Assembly (NCBI GenBank): GCA_036555515.1
Contig: DATBLC010000023.1
Location: 22,509-86,508, forward strand
DNA length: 64,000 bases
Source: DATACQ01 sp036555515
GTDB lineage: Bacteria > Desulfobacterota > Binatia > UBA9968
Reading direction: 5' to 3'
Of this stretch, positions 50,691-59,649 are shown piece after piece (within the stretch, counting starts at the first letter, position 1; every line of letters starts with the position of its first letter). A program made the position numbers and the translations under genes. The notes under the pieces were generated by a model that did no database searches, was not told the DNA's origin, and saw nothing but the letters and a program-made list of their open reading frames with translations.

Positions 50691-53600
50691 GTGAACAACC
50701 GTGCGAGACATCTTTCGCCGATTTCGTCTGTGCCTGATGCGATGGGGTCAGAAGGAATCGGCAAAATACCCCCGCTCCTGTTTGGTCTGTTCATAGTGAC
50801 AGGTGTATGGGCGGCTTGGCTTTCGCCAGATAATTCCTTCGCTGCCGCATTTTGTGACCCATGGATTGCGAAAATGGTTTCGGTCCAAGGGCACGTGGAA
50901 GTACGCCGAGCCGGGCAAATTCAGTCACAGCCGGCTCGGTTAAATGATAACTACTGCCCCGGGGATAGGATTTCTGTCGGTGAGCGCAGCCGGGCTGATG
51001 TAGCACTGGTGAATGAACCCATCATTCGCCTCGATCAAAACACGACTCTCATACTCGGGGGAGTGAAAGAAGAAAAATCGTTTATTCAGCTCCTTCAGGG
51101 CGTGATCTTTTTTTTTAGCCGGTTGCCACGCAATCTCGAGATCAATACACCTTTTGTCAATTGCGGCGTTGAAGCGACTGAGGGATTAGTTGCGGTCGAA
51201 GCCGACCGGACAATGATGTCCATCTTCGAAGGCGGAGTCTTGGCGGCCAACCAGTTCGGCAGTGTAGGAATTGAGGGTGGCCAGACCGGAGTAGCTGAGA
51301 AGGGGAGACCGCCTATATTGACGGTCGTTGTGCGTCCCCGCGATGCTGTGCGGTGGGCTCTCTACTACGTTCCGACGCTCTATTTTCAGCCGGCGGCTTT
51401 TCCCCCTGGACCGGACTGGCAGGGAATGGTCAGAAACTCAATCGAGGCGTTGAACAGAGGGGAACATCAAACGGCTTTTGAAGCCATTAGAAATGTGCCT
51501 GCAACGCTCAATGAGCCGACTTTTTTTGCTTATCGCGCAGCCCTGCTGCTTACTGTCGGCCGGTACGAGGAAGCGAGCCGCGACCTTGAGCGAGCGCTGA
51601 CTTTAACCCCGAACTACAGTGAGGCATTGGCGCTGCAAGCCATCGTTTCATTGGTCCAGAACGAAAAGGAGCGGGCGCTGGAATTGAGCAAACGAGCAGT
51701 TACAGCCGACCCCCAGTCGGCCGCAGCGTTGATTTCACTTTCTTATGCCCAGCAGGCAAATTTTGATCTCGAAGCGGCACGTGTCAGTCTTCAACAGGCC
51801 GTGCAGGTAAGTCCCGACAATACGTTAGCCTGGGCGCGGCTGGCTGAGTTGTGGTTAATGTTTGGCCAACTGTATGACGCACTTGATGCCGCTCAGAAAG
51901 CAGTCTCATTGGATCCGGGTCTCGCAAGGGCTCAAACTGTCTTGGGCTTTGCTTATCTTACCCAAGTCAATACAAACGAAGCGCGGCGAGCCTTTGAAAG
52001 AGCGATCGAGCTCGATCAGGCCGACCCGATCCCACGACTTGGCCTAGGAATCGCGAAGATAAGAGATGGCGAGCTAATCGAGGGAAGAAAAGAAATCGAC
52101 ATCGGTGTTAGCCTTGATCCCGACAACGCGCTCGTTCGGAGTTATCTCGGCAAGGCCTATTTTGACGAGAAAATGGACAAGCAGGCGAGAGATCAATATG
52201 AAATGTCCAAGCTGCTCGATCCTAAAGATCCGACGCCGTATTTCTACGATGCGATTCGCAAGCAGACAACCAACCGTCCGGTGGAGGCTCTACAGGACCT
52301 GCAAACGGCAATTGAGTTAAACGACAATCGTGCCGTTTATCGTTCAAGATTACTGCTCGATTCTGATCTCGCGGCGCGCAGCGCGGCCTTGGGTAGAATT
52401 TATAGCGATTTAGGATTTCAACAGCTTGCGTTAGTAGAGGGATGGAAATCCGTCAATACCGATCCGAGCAATTTCTCTGCGCACCGACTCCTAGCCGATT
52501 CATACTCCATTTTGCCGCGTCACGAAATTGCCAGAGTGAGCGAGCTCCTTCGATCGCAGTTGCTTCAGCCTATCAACACTACGCCCATCCCGCCGAGTCT
52601 TGCCGAAAGCAATCTTTTCCTAATCAGCGCCGGAGGTCCGGCGGGTCTGTCCTTCAACGAGTTCCATCCGCTGTTCAACCGTGACGGGATTAATTTTCAA
52701 CCGACCGGGCTTGCTGGAGAAAACAATACATATGCCGGAGAAGGCGTCCTCTCCGGAATTTATAAGAAGGCATCTTTCAGTGTTGGCGGCTTCCGCTTTC
52801 AGACGGACGGCTGGCGAAAAAACGCTGATCAGAGGGCGAACATCGGCAATGGTTTTTTACAATTCGAGCTCTCTCCTAGGACGAGCATTCAAGGGGAGTA
52901 TCGGTACAGAGGTACTACTCAGGGAGATCTTCAACTCAATTTCTTCCCTGACGAATTTAATCCTAACCGCAGAGAGAAAGAGGATACCCACACATACCGG
53001 ATTGGATTGCGGCACTCCTTGTCCCCAGATTCTATTATACTCGGATCGTTCATGTATCAAAAACAGGATCCAAGTCTCCGTGATCGTCCTAATGACTTTT
53101 TCACAATCGATTTAAAAGATCCTAGCAAGGCTTTCGGCTCTGAGCTGCAACATTTGTTTCGATCCCAATATGTCAGCATCAACAGCGGCATAGGACATTT
53201 CAATGTTGATAGAGATCTCAGATTTAGAATTCTTCTAAATTTTCTCGGATTGCCTTCCTTCGAGTTTAGAAGAGATCTAGACGCAAGGCACACAAACGCT
53301 TATGTCTACTCTTATATCAACCCTTCAAATAGGGTGACGTTCACGCTTGGCGCTAGTGGCGATGTTTTTAAAACGGATGACACGGAATCCGACTCAAGAA
53401 GCCAGTTTAATCCGAAGTTCGGCGTCGCCTGGAACATTGTTCCGAACACGACAGTTCGCGCGGCAGCGTTCAGAGTTTTGAAAAAAACGCTTATTACAAA
53501 TCAGACGCTGGAACCGACCGAGGTTGCCGGTTTCAATCAATTCTTTGATGACATCGTGTCGACAGAGTCGTGGCGCTACGGAATAGGCATCGATCAGAAA

Positions 53601-54200
53601 TTTTCTGAAAGGGTATTTGGAGGGATGGAAGTCTCTAGGCGCGACTTAAAGGTTCCGATTGCAGTGATCGAAGCTCCACAGTTTGAGACTAGAGTCAGAC
53701 GCGAGAATACGAGTGAATACCTGGGTCGTGTACATCTTTTCTGGGCACCCCATCCATGGCTAGCGCTCAGCGCGGAATATCTGTATGAGCGATTCAGGAA
53801 CGATGACGCCATCGCTTTCTTTTTCAAGAAGGTGAATACACATCGAGTTCCTTTGGGATTCAGGTTATTCCATCCTTCGGGGTTTAGCGCGTCGTTGAGG
53901 GCGACTTTCTTCCATCAAACCGGTGATTTCCGGCGACAGTCAACTGGCACTTTTACATCTGGTAGAGATGACTTTTGGGTAGCCGACGCCGCAATCAGTT
54001 ATCGACTACCGAGACGCTATGGTTTCATCACCTTCGGCATAACAAATCTATTTGACCGCCGATTCAAATATCAGCAGACAGACCTCTCTGCGGCAAATAA
54101 TGTGTCGGTAGGGCCTGTATCTTTCACCACAACTAGCGGAAGTACGACCATTCAACCTGACAGGACGGTGTTTGTGCGGGTCACCCTGGCCTTTCCGTAA
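50691..54200 (+). CDS. FecR domain-TPR-outer-membrane beta-barrel fusion protein
   Basis: This 1169-residue protein (GTG start; an ATG at 50742 is an alternative) has a membrane/signal segment (LLFGLFIVTGVWAAWLS) and a FecR-type domain near residues 55-230 (YCPGDRISVGERSRADVALV, INTPFVNCGVEATEGLVAVE). About ten TPR repeats lie near residues 255-600 (AGRAFERAIEL-like LERALTLTPNYSEALALQA). The C-terminal ~480 residues alternate as beta strands and end ITNLFDRRFKYQ ... RVTLAFP, as in TonB-dependent receptors. No TonB plug domain was recognised. The barrel probably sits in the outer membrane with FecR and TPR modules in the periplasm. It is unusually large for an integron cassette and has no attC of its own. 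Confidence 0.8.
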   Translation: MNNRARHLSPISSVPDAMGSEGIGKIPPLLFGLFIVTGVWAAWLSPDNSFAAAFCDPWIAKMVSVQGHVEVRRAGQIQSQPARLNDNYCPGDRISVGERSRADVALVNEPIIRLDQNTTLILGGVKEEKSFIQLLQGVIFFFSRLPRNLEINTPFVNCGVEATEGLVAVEADRTMMSIFEGGVLAANQFGSVGIEGGQTGVAEKGRPPILTVVVRPRDAVRWALYYVPTLYFQPAAFPPGPDWQGMVRNSIEALNRGEHQTAFEAIRNVPATLNEPTFFAYRAALLLTVGRYEEASRDLERALTLTPNYSEALALQAIVSLVQNEKERALELSKRAVTADPQSAAALISLSYAQQANFDLEAARVSLQQAVQVSPDNTLAWARLAELWLMFGQLYDALDAAQKAVSLDPGLARAQTVLGFAYLTQVNTNEARRAFERAIELDQADPIPRLGLGIAKIRDGELIEGRKEIDIGVSLDPDNALVRSYLGKAYFDEKMDKQARDQYEMSKLLDPKDPTPYFYDAIRKQTTNRPVEALQDLQTAIELNDNRAVYRSRLLLDSDLAARSAALGRIYSDLGFQQLALVEGWKSVNTDPSNFSAHRLLADSYSILPRHEIARVSELLRSQLLQPINTTPIPPSLAESNLFLISAGGPAGLSFNEFHPLFNRDGINFQPTGLAGENNTYAGEGVLSGIYKKASFSVGGFRFQTDGWRKNADQRANIGNGFLQFELSPRTSIQGEYRYRGTTQGDLQLNFFPDEFNPNRREKEDTHTYRIGLRHSLSPDSIILGSFMYQKQDPSLRDRPNDFFTIDLKDPSKAFGSELQHLFRSQYVSINSGIGHFNVDRDLRFRILLNFLGLPSFEFRRDLDARHTNAYVYSYINPSNRVTFTLGASGDVFKTDDTESDSRSQFNPKFGVAWNIVPNTTVRAAAFRVLKKTLITNQTLEPTEVAGFNQFFDDIVSTESWRYGIGIDQKFSERVFGGMEVSRRDLKVPIAVIEAPQFETRVRRENTSEYLGRVHLFWAPHPWLALSAEYLYERFRNDDAIAFFFKKVNTHRVPLGFRLFHPSGFSASLRATFFHQTGDFRRQSTGTFTSGRDDFWVADAAISYRLPRRYGFITFGITNLFDRRFKYQQTDLSAANNVSVGPVSFTTTSGSTTIQPDRTVFVRVTLAFP

Positions 54201-54295
54201 TGGAAATGGTTCAGGGCAGATTGCCGTCCAGAGCGTGACAGAGATAAGTTTAGCGACGACTTGAGGAGCACGTAAATCAACGTTTTTAGTTTCTC

Positions 54296-55313
54296 GAATT
54301 GAACTGAATTCTCCGCCAGTACATTAGCGGTCTGATCCTGTCGTATCTTGCTCTCCAAAACCCAATGGAGAGGAGAATTGCTATGCGACAGGTCATTAGA
54401 CGATTTCTAAAGCATCTCGACGCGGAGAAAAACGCAAGTGCATCCACGATAGGTACGTATCGCTACGATCTCAATAAATTTGACGATTATCTGGCTCATC
54501 GACTGGGAAGCAGGTTCCTACCAGGTGACGTTTCCCGCGACCACATACGAGATTACCTCATGTGGCTCTCAGAAGTCGGTCATCAAAAGCCAAACGGGCC
54601 ATCCGCTCGTGCACGGGCTTTGGCAGCGATACGATCGTTTTTCAAGTATGCTCATCGAGCAGGGCTTCTGAGGGATAATCCGGCTGGAGATATCCCCCTT
54701 CCAAAAATCCGGATGGGTGAAATCCGCGCATTGTCCCAAGATGAATGTGGCCGCCTCATTAAAGTCGTGGAAATGAATCGGAGTCCATTTAGAAAACTCA
54801 GGGACAGGGCAATAATTGTGACATTTCTCTTAACAGGCGCGCGATTGCGTGAAATTGTGCAGCTGGACAAAGCCGACATCGACCTTCATCAATCGACGAT
54901 ACGGTTGCATCGCAAAGGTGGAGACATTAACATTCTGCCGCTGGCCGACTCTGCAAAAACAGAGATCAAGGCGTATCTAAAGCAGAGGCGGAAAAGGAGC
55001 CGGGCAAGGGCACTATTTATTTCTGGCCGGAATCGAAGAATCTCGCGTGGGACGGTCTGGTATTTGGTTAAGAAATATTTCAAGAAATCTCGGATAAGAA
55101 CAAGCGGAATGGGACCGCACGTTTTGCGGCATACTTTTGCGACACTGCTTTTAAGCCAGGGAGAAAATCTCAGAGTTATTCAGAGTCTAATGAACCACAA
55201 GAGCCTTGCTACAACAGCTCGATATCTGCATTCGCGCAGCCAAGAACTCGTAAAAGCCGTAAACGGTCTGAAGCTGCTGGGCGGCTAAGATGAGGCGTCG
55301 TTCGATTCAATCC
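54296..55313 (+). mobile_element. Tyrosine recombinase unit 1 (1018 bp, imperfect terminal inverted repeats)
   Basis: This segment is repeated at 56455-57472 with identical length. The left end (CGAATTGAACTGAA) and the reverse complement of the right end (AGGATTGAATCGAA) match at 10 of 14 positions. The unit holds a single recombinase gene, with a shared leader containing CTCCGCCAGTAC and CCTGTCGTATCTTGCTCTCC. Homology between the two copies ends near TTCAATCCT at the right. Confidence 0.6.
54383..55288 (+). CDS. XerC/D-like tyrosine recombinase (unit 1)
   Basis: The 301-residue protein starts at the ATG after GGAGAGGAG; an upstream in-frame ATG at 54365 overlaps the ribosome binding site. 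It has an N-terminal SAM-like core-binding domain (VIRRFLKHLDAEKNASASTI) and a catalytic domain with R154 (LLTGARLREIVQ), H246/R249 (GPHVLRHTFATLL), H272 (LMNHKSLATT) and Y281 (ARYLHS). The set is complete, so it should be active. It lacks the IntI-specific insert. The paralogue at 56541 is very similar throughout. It may mobilise the unit or act on cassette junctions; neither is shown. Confidence 0.88.
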   Translation: MRQVIRRFLKHLDAEKNASASTIGTYRYDLNKFDDYLAHRLGSRFLPGDVSRDHIRDYLMWLSEVGHQKPNGPSARARALAAIRSFFKYAHRAGLLRDNPAGDIPLPKIRMGEIRALSQDECGRLIKVVEMNRSPFRKLRDRAIIVTFLLTGARLREIVQLDKADIDLHQSTIRLHRKGGDINILPLADSAKTEIKAYLKQRRKRSRARALFISGRNRRISRGTVWYLVKKYFKKSRIRTSGMGPHVLRHTFATLLLSQGENLRVIQSLMNHKSLATTARYLHSRSQELVKAVNGLKLLGG

Positions 55314-55404
55314 TAGTGCTTAAATAACCTTGACGGTAGTGCTCAGACGAAATAGGCTCGGGCTTGTCCCAAGAGAATATTCAAACTCGAAAAGGAAATC
55401 AGCT

Positions 55405-56394
55405 GTGAACGATTTCACAAAAGCTCAATCGATGATCGAGCTTTTCAATAGCTACATTCCAACTCGTGTCATCTACGTGGCCGCCAAGCTCGGTCTTGCG
55501 GATCATATCGGCGACGACGGAGCGCTGGCTCAAGATCTCGCGGCAGAATTGAATGTTCATCCGGATGCTCTTTATCGGCTTATGCGCGTGCTCGCCGGTT
55601 TGGGTATTCTGCGCCAGCACGATCATGACCGTTTTTTCGTTACGCCGTTCGGCGACACGCTGCGCAAGGACTCGCCTCAGTCTGTGCGTGATTATGCCAT
55701 CTATAGCCATGAGAGTACCTATGAAAGGGTCGGCAAAATGTTGGATAGCATTCGCACCGGCGAGCCCGCGGTGGAAAATTACTTCGCGGGGTTGCGCGCT
55801 GAGCCGGAAGAACAAGCGAAGTTTTTCGCCGGCAGCGGCAACAAATCGCGTGTCGAAACCGGGGCTATTATCGCCGCGTATGATTTTTCTCGATGTGGCC
55901 GGATCGTTGATGTTGGTGGGGGCAATGGCTCATTTTTATCCCGTGTACTTAACGCCTGGGAGCAGGTCTACGGGGTACTTTTCGATCAAAGCGCGGCGAT
56001 CGAAGCGGCCAAGGCGGGTCGCGGTGGGCCGTTGCCGCGATGTGAATTTGTCTCGGGAAACTTTTTTGACGCCGTGCCATCGGGCGGGGATACGTATATT
56101 TTAAAGCGCATTTTGGATGATTGGTCGGACGAGAAAGTGCTGCAGATCATCCGGAATTGTCACGGGGCAATGCACAGCGATTGCCGCCTGTTGATTATCG
56201 AGCCGTTGATGGGTCCTCCGAACCAACTGTGCCCAGGGCACCTGGCCGATATGAATTTTCTCGTAACATTTAGAGGCGGCAGGATTCGCACGGAAAAAGA
56301 ACATGGAGACCTCTTGAAGAAAGCGGGCTTTGCTCTAACGAGGATAGTACCGACTCAGTCCGAAGTGAGCGTGATCGAGGCGGTGCCTGCATAA
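55405..56394 (+). CDS. SAM-dependent methyltransferase with winged-helix dimerisation domain
   Basis: The 329-residue protein starts at GTG 55405, six bases after AAGGAAA; the frame extends to 55330 without support. The N-terminal ~90 residues are the dimerisation/winged-helix domain of the plant-type O-methyltransferase family (VIYVAAKLGLADHIGDDG, LYRLMRVLAGLGIL). Motif I is RIVDVGGGNGSFLSRVLNAW, and YILKRILDDWSDEKVL contains the catalytic-region HDW-like motif with Leu-Asp-Asp instead of His-Asp. Typical substrates are hydroxylated aromatics or polyketides. Ten bases after its stop, attC2 begins, so it is the cargo gene of that cassette. Confidence 0.85.
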   Translation: MNDFTKAQSMIELFNSYIPTRVIYVAAKLGLADHIGDDGALAQDLAAELNVHPDALYRLMRVLAGLGILRQHDHDRFFVTPFGDTLRKDSPQSVRDYAIYSHESTYERVGKMLDSIRTGEPAVENYFAGLRAEPEEQAKFFAGSGNKSRVETGAIIAAYDFSRCGRIVDVGGGNGSFLSRVLNAWEQVYGVLFDQSAAIEAAKAGRGGPLPRCEFVSGNFFDAVPSGGDTYILKRILDDWSDEKVLQIIRNCHGAMHSDCRLLIIEPLMGPPNQLCPGHLADMNFLVTFRGGRIRTEKEHGDLLKKAGFALTRIVPTQSEVSVIEAVPA

Positions 56395-56403
56395 AATCGT
56401 TCG

Positions 56404-56452
56404 TCCTAACTTTGCGCTTCAGCCCGATCGCCGGCTGAGCGTTGCGTTAACC
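56404..56452 (+). other. attC2
   Basis: The left core TCCTAAC (56404-56410) and right core GTTAACC (56446-56452) enclose CGCTTCAG and CTGAGCG, which pair with one extra T on the left arm. Two bases after the right core the recombinase unit 2 begins. Confidence 0.8.
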
Positions 56453-56454
56453 CT

Positions 56455-57472
56455 AGAATTGAACTGATTTCTCCGCCAGTACGTTAACGTCTAATCCTGT
56501 CGTATCTTGCTCTCCAAAACCAATGGAGAGGAGAATTGTCATGCGACAGGTCATTATACGATTTCTTAAACATCTCAACGCGGAGAAAAACGCGAGTTCT
56601 ACCACGATCGTTACGTATCGTTACGATCTCATCAAATTCAATGATTATCTGGCGCATCGAGTGGGAAGCAGGTTCCTACCAGGTGATGTTTCTCGCGATC
56701 ACATACGGGATTACCTCGCGTGGCTCTCAGATGTTGGTCACCAAAAGCCGAACGGCCCAGCCGCTCGGGCGCGAGCTTTGGCAGCCATACGGTCATTCTT
56801 CAAGTATGCCCACCGGGCAGGACTGCTAAGGGATAATCCCGCTGCGGATGTTGCCCTTCCCAAAACCAGGATGGGCGAAATTCGAGCATTATCTCAGGTT
56901 GATTGTGGCCGGCTCCTGCGGGTTATCGATACCAACTCAAGTCCTTTTAGAAAAATCAGGGATAGAGCAATAATTGTGACGTTTCTCTTAACCGGAGCAA
57001 GGCTGCGGGAATTGGTGGAGCTCGACAAATCTGATATCGACCTTGATCAATCGACGATACGGTTGCATCGCAAAGCTGGGGACATTAACATCCTGCCGTT
57101 GGCCGATTCTGCCAAGCTGGAACTGAAGGCTTATCTCAAGCAGAGCCGGAAGCGGAGCCGCACAACGGCACTATTTGTATCGTGTCGAAATCAACGAATT
57201 TCACGTGGCACTGTTTGGTATTTGGTGAAGAAATATTTCAAGAAATCCCGGATCAAGACGAGCGGAATGGGGCCACACGTTTTGCGGCACACATTTGCTA
57301 CGTTGCTCTTGAGCCAAGGAGAAAATCTCAGGGTTATTCAGACTCTCATGAACCACAAGAGTCTGGCTACGACGGCTCGATACCTACATTCGCGCAGCCA
57401 AGAACTGGTACAAGCCGTCAATGGTTTGAACCTGGTGGGCAGCTAAGATGTCGCGTCGATCAATTCAATCCT
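56455..57472 (+). mobile_element. Tyrosine recombinase unit 2 (1018 bp, imperfect terminal inverted repeats)
   Basis: The left end AGAATTGAACTGAT and the reverse complement of the right end, AGGATTGAATTGAT, match at 12 of 14 positions. Length equals that of unit 1, and the leader, gene and 3' tail are all similar. It starts two bases after the attC2 core, which suggests insertion at, or derivation from, a cassette junction. Confidence 0.65.
56541..57446 (+). CDS. XerC/D-like tyrosine recombinase (unit 2)
   Basis: This 301-residue paralogue of the unit 1 enzyme shares most residues (MRQVIIRFLKHLNAEKNASS at the start; FLLTGARLRELVELDKSDID; GPHVLRHTFATLLLSQGENL; LMNHKSLATTARYLHSRSQE). All catalytic residues are kept (R154, H246, R249, H272, Y281). 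The start follows GGAGAGGAG, as in unit 1. Third-position changes are frequent between the copies while the protein is conserved, which suggests both were kept by selection for some time. The next gene downstream on the strand is an SDR, after 305 bp with direct repeats. Confidence 0.88.
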   Translation: MRQVIIRFLKHLNAEKNASSTTIVTYRYDLIKFNDYLAHRVGSRFLPGDVSRDHIRDYLAWLSDVGHQKPNGPAARARALAAIRSFFKYAHRAGLLRDNPAADVALPKTRMGEIRALSQVDCGRLLRVIDTNSSPFRKIRDRAIIVTFLLTGARLRELVELDKSDIDLDQSTIRLHRKAGDINILPLADSAKLELKAYLKQSRKRSRTTALFVSCRNQRISRGTVWYLVKKYFKKSRIKTSGMGPHVLRHTFATLLLSQGENLRVIQTLMNHKSLATTARYLHSRSQELVQAVNGLNLVGS

Positions 57473-57497
57473 GCGGGCTTTTTGCGGCAGCCTAGAC

Positions 57498-57643
57498 GGA
57501 GATAGGCCGCGGATCGTTAGGGAGATAGGCCGCGGCGGCGGTCGGCTTTTCACGGAAAATTTAAGGTTGACAGATTGATGTAGCTGGCGGATATTGCAAC
57601 CGATTTGAAAGAGGTCTGTCGAGCCGCATAAGGAGATAGGCCG
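57498..57643. repeat. Three copies of GGAGATAGGCCG in a 305-bp gene-free region
   Basis: GGAGATAGGCCGCGG occurs at 57498-57512 and 57521-57535 (period 23), and the core GGAGATAGGCCG again at 57632-57643. Single R'-like heptamers GTTAGGG (57516-57522) and GTTAGAC (57682-57688) lie among them, without complementary arms of normal attC size. The region 57473-57751 holds no gene. Confidence 0.6.
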
Positions 57644-57751
57644 ACCGGCATTTTTCGCCGCCTAATGCGGGTCACTTAATAGTTAGACAAAAGAGCATCG
57701 GGCCGGGGCTTATATGGTCATTAGAATCGACAATCCCAAAGAGGATGGTGA

Positions 57752-58549
57752 GTGATTTTGGCCTCTTCTCTTTTTGATATCTCCGGGCGGGTAGCCCTCG
57801 TTACGGGAGCCTCTCGCGGCATAGGCCGTGAGATCGCTCAAGGTCTCGCAGAGGCGGGCGCAAGCATTGCGCTCTCAAGTCGTACACAGTCTGATCTTCT
57901 TAAGATCGCCGATGAGATCCGTGCATTGGGGGTTCAAGCAGAAACTTTTCCCGCCGATGTCGCCCGCGTGACAGAGATCCACGCGCTCGTGCATGATGTG
58001 CTCGTCCGCATGGGACAGATCGATATTTTGGTGAACGTTGCAGGGGTCAACCGGCGCGTGTCCTCAACGGCAATCACCGAAGAAGATTGGGATGCCGTGC
58101 TTGATGTGAATCTGAAAGGCGTGTTTTTCACCTCGCAGGCCGTCGGCCGATATTGGATCGAAAGCCGCCGGTTCGCGGCCGAGCATAGTCGAGGAAAGGG
58201 TAAGATCATTAACATCGGCAGCATCGCTGGAGACATGGGCTCTCGCCGCCGCGCGCCTTATACGGCGAGCAAAAGCGGCGTGCCCGGACTAACTCGCACC
58301 CTGGCTGTGGAGTGGGCGGCAGAAGGCATCTGTGTGAACTGCCTCGCTCCGGGGTATATTGAAACGGAGCTGACTAAGGTGCTGTTCGATGACCCTACTT
58401 TCTCCGCTTCGTTCCACAACCGTGTGCCGATGGGCCGACGCGGTTACCCAGCTGACCTTGTTGGACCAGCGATTTTCCTTGCCGCGCCAGCAAGCGATTA
58501 CCTCACTGGGCAGACAATCGTCGTCGACGGCGGTTTTCGGATTACGTGA
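57752..58549 (+). CDS. Short-chain dehydrogenase/reductase (cassette cargo)
   Basis: The 265-residue SDR starts at GTG with GAGG upstream. The cofactor loop is LVTGASRGIGREIAQGLAEA, NVAGVNRR is the NAG-type motif, and the catalytic residues are Ser in NIGSIAGDMG and Tyr/Lys in APYTASKSG. The end TGQTIVVDGGFRIT is typical of FabG-like/gluconate 5-dehydrogenase-like enzymes. The substrate is unknown. It is followed 64 bp downstream by attC3 and preceded by recombinase unit 2, the same order as unit 1, methyltransferase, attC2. Confidence 0.87.
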   Translation: MILASSLFDISGRVALVTGASRGIGREIAQGLAEAGASIALSSRTQSDLLKIADEIRALGVQAETFPADVARVTEIHALVHDVLVRMGQIDILVNVAGVNRRVSSTAITEEDWDAVLDVNLKGVFFTSQAVGRYWIESRRFAAEHSRGKGKIINIGSIAGDMGSRRRAPYTASKSGVPGLTRTLAVEWAAEGICVNCLAPGYIETELTKVLFDDPTFSASFHNRVPMGRRGYPADLVGPAIFLAAPASDYLTGQTIVVDGGFRIT

Positions 58550-58613
58550 ACTCCGATGCGGCGCCCAATGGCAGGCGGTAGAACAAAATCACTCGCGAGC
58601 GTTTTGCATCGTT

Positions 58614-58671
58614 GTCTAACTTGTCGCTTCAGACCGATCGCTAATCGCGACGGCTGAGCGTTGCGGTAGGC
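58614..58671 (+). other. attC3
   Basis: The left core GTCTAAC (58614-58620) and right core GGTAGGC (58665-58671, a one-base departure from GTTAGGC) enclose CGCTTCAG and CTGAGCG with an extra T on the left arm. The arms equal those of attC2. Confidence 0.75.
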
Positions 58672-58712
58672 CTCAAAGACGGGGAACCCGCCCGTCGATC
58701 AAAAGGAGGGGC

Positions 58713-59486
58713 ATGTTCGAAGTCGCAAAGGCATACGAACAGCGAATGGGAAGCTGGAGCAAGCTCTTGGCCCCCTTATTTATCGAGGTTGTCGGTGTTC
58801 AGGGTGAAGTGCTCGATGTGGGCTGTGGCACGGGCTCACTGACTTTTGCCGTGGCGAAAAACAAAAACGTCTCTAGGATTGTCGGCCTCGACGCCTCCAC
58901 AGGATTTATCGAGTACGCGCGCTCACTTAATATAGACCCTCGAGTGAGCTTCGAGGTTGGCAATGCTACAAACCTTCCTTTTCCAGATGCCTCCTTTGAT
59001 CGGTGTTTATCGTCATTAGTCGTAAGCTTCATCCCAGATGCGCCTCAAGCTGTAAGGGAGATGCGGCGAGTTACCAGACCGGGCGGCGTCGTGGCAACGT
59101 GCATGTGGGACAACCGTGGCGGAATGGAAGGTTTTCAAGTGATCTGGGATGCAGCGATTGCGCTCGATCGAGGAGCGGAAAGGTTTCGGGAAAAACATCT
59201 ACCCTTCGGATCGCCTGACGAGCTTTCGAACCTGTGGCACGGCAGTGGCATTCGTGACCTGGAAATCAGAGAGCTAGTGATTCCGTTGAATTTCACGTCT
59301 TTCAATGATCTGTGGGGTCCGAGTCTCGAAGGCCAAGGACCTATGGGAGCGTATCTAGGCGGTCTGCTCACGAACAATCAAGAGATGTTGAAAACCAAAC
59401 TTCAGCAGAACATCCTTGGCGACGGGCCTGATCGGCCATTTACGCTCAAAGCCAAAGCTTGGGCGATCCATGGAACGGTGCCGTGA
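58713..59486 (+). CDS. Class I SAM-dependent methyltransferase (cassette)
   Basis: The 257-residue protein starts at ATG after AAGGAGGGG. It shows MGSWSKLLAPLFIEVVGVQG, motif I VLDVGCGTGSLTFAVA, VGLDASTGFIEYARSL, LPFPDASFDRCLSSLVVSFI, and VREMRRVTRPGGVVATCMWD (motif III). This is the Methyltransf_11/UbiE-like group often found in integron cassettes. The substrate is unknown. The first half is closely paralogous to the disrupted gene at 62159. The cassette runs from attC3 to attC4. Confidence 0.88.
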   Translation: MFEVAKAYEQRMGSWSKLLAPLFIEVVGVQGEVLDVGCGTGSLTFAVAKNKNVSRIVGLDASTGFIEYARSLNIDPRVSFEVGNATNLPFPDASFDRCLSSLVVSFIPDAPQAVREMRRVTRPGGVVATCMWDNRGGMEGFQVIWDAAIALDRGAERFREKHLPFGSPDELSNLWHGSGIRDLEIRELVIPLNFTSFNDLWGPSLEGQGPMGAYLGGLLTNNQEMLKTKLQQNILGDGPDRPFTLKAKAWAIHGTVP

Positions 59487-59508
59487 GCTGTGGCACAAAA
59501 AAGGGTTG

Positions 59509-59590
59509 GCCTAACCATGGGCTTGAGTCGGATCTTCGGACCCGCTCGCTTCACTCGCCGGCCTCGTCCGCTCAGCCCGATACGTTCGGC
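59509..59590 (+). other. attC4
   Basis: The left core GCCTAAC (59509-59515) and right core GTTCGGC (59584-59590) enclose GGGCTTGAG and CTCAGCCC with an extra T on the left arm, and a ~50-base variable centre that can fold further. Confidence 0.85.
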
Positions 59591-59649
59591 AACTGAAAAG
59601 AGAAGCAGTATTGTTCCGTTCCCCAATAACCGCATAGCGGGAGCATCGC

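Noticed and set aside
57660..57688. GCCTAAT...GTTAGAC as an attC
   Set aside because: Only 29 bp long, with no inner arms; real attC sites here are 49-88 bp.
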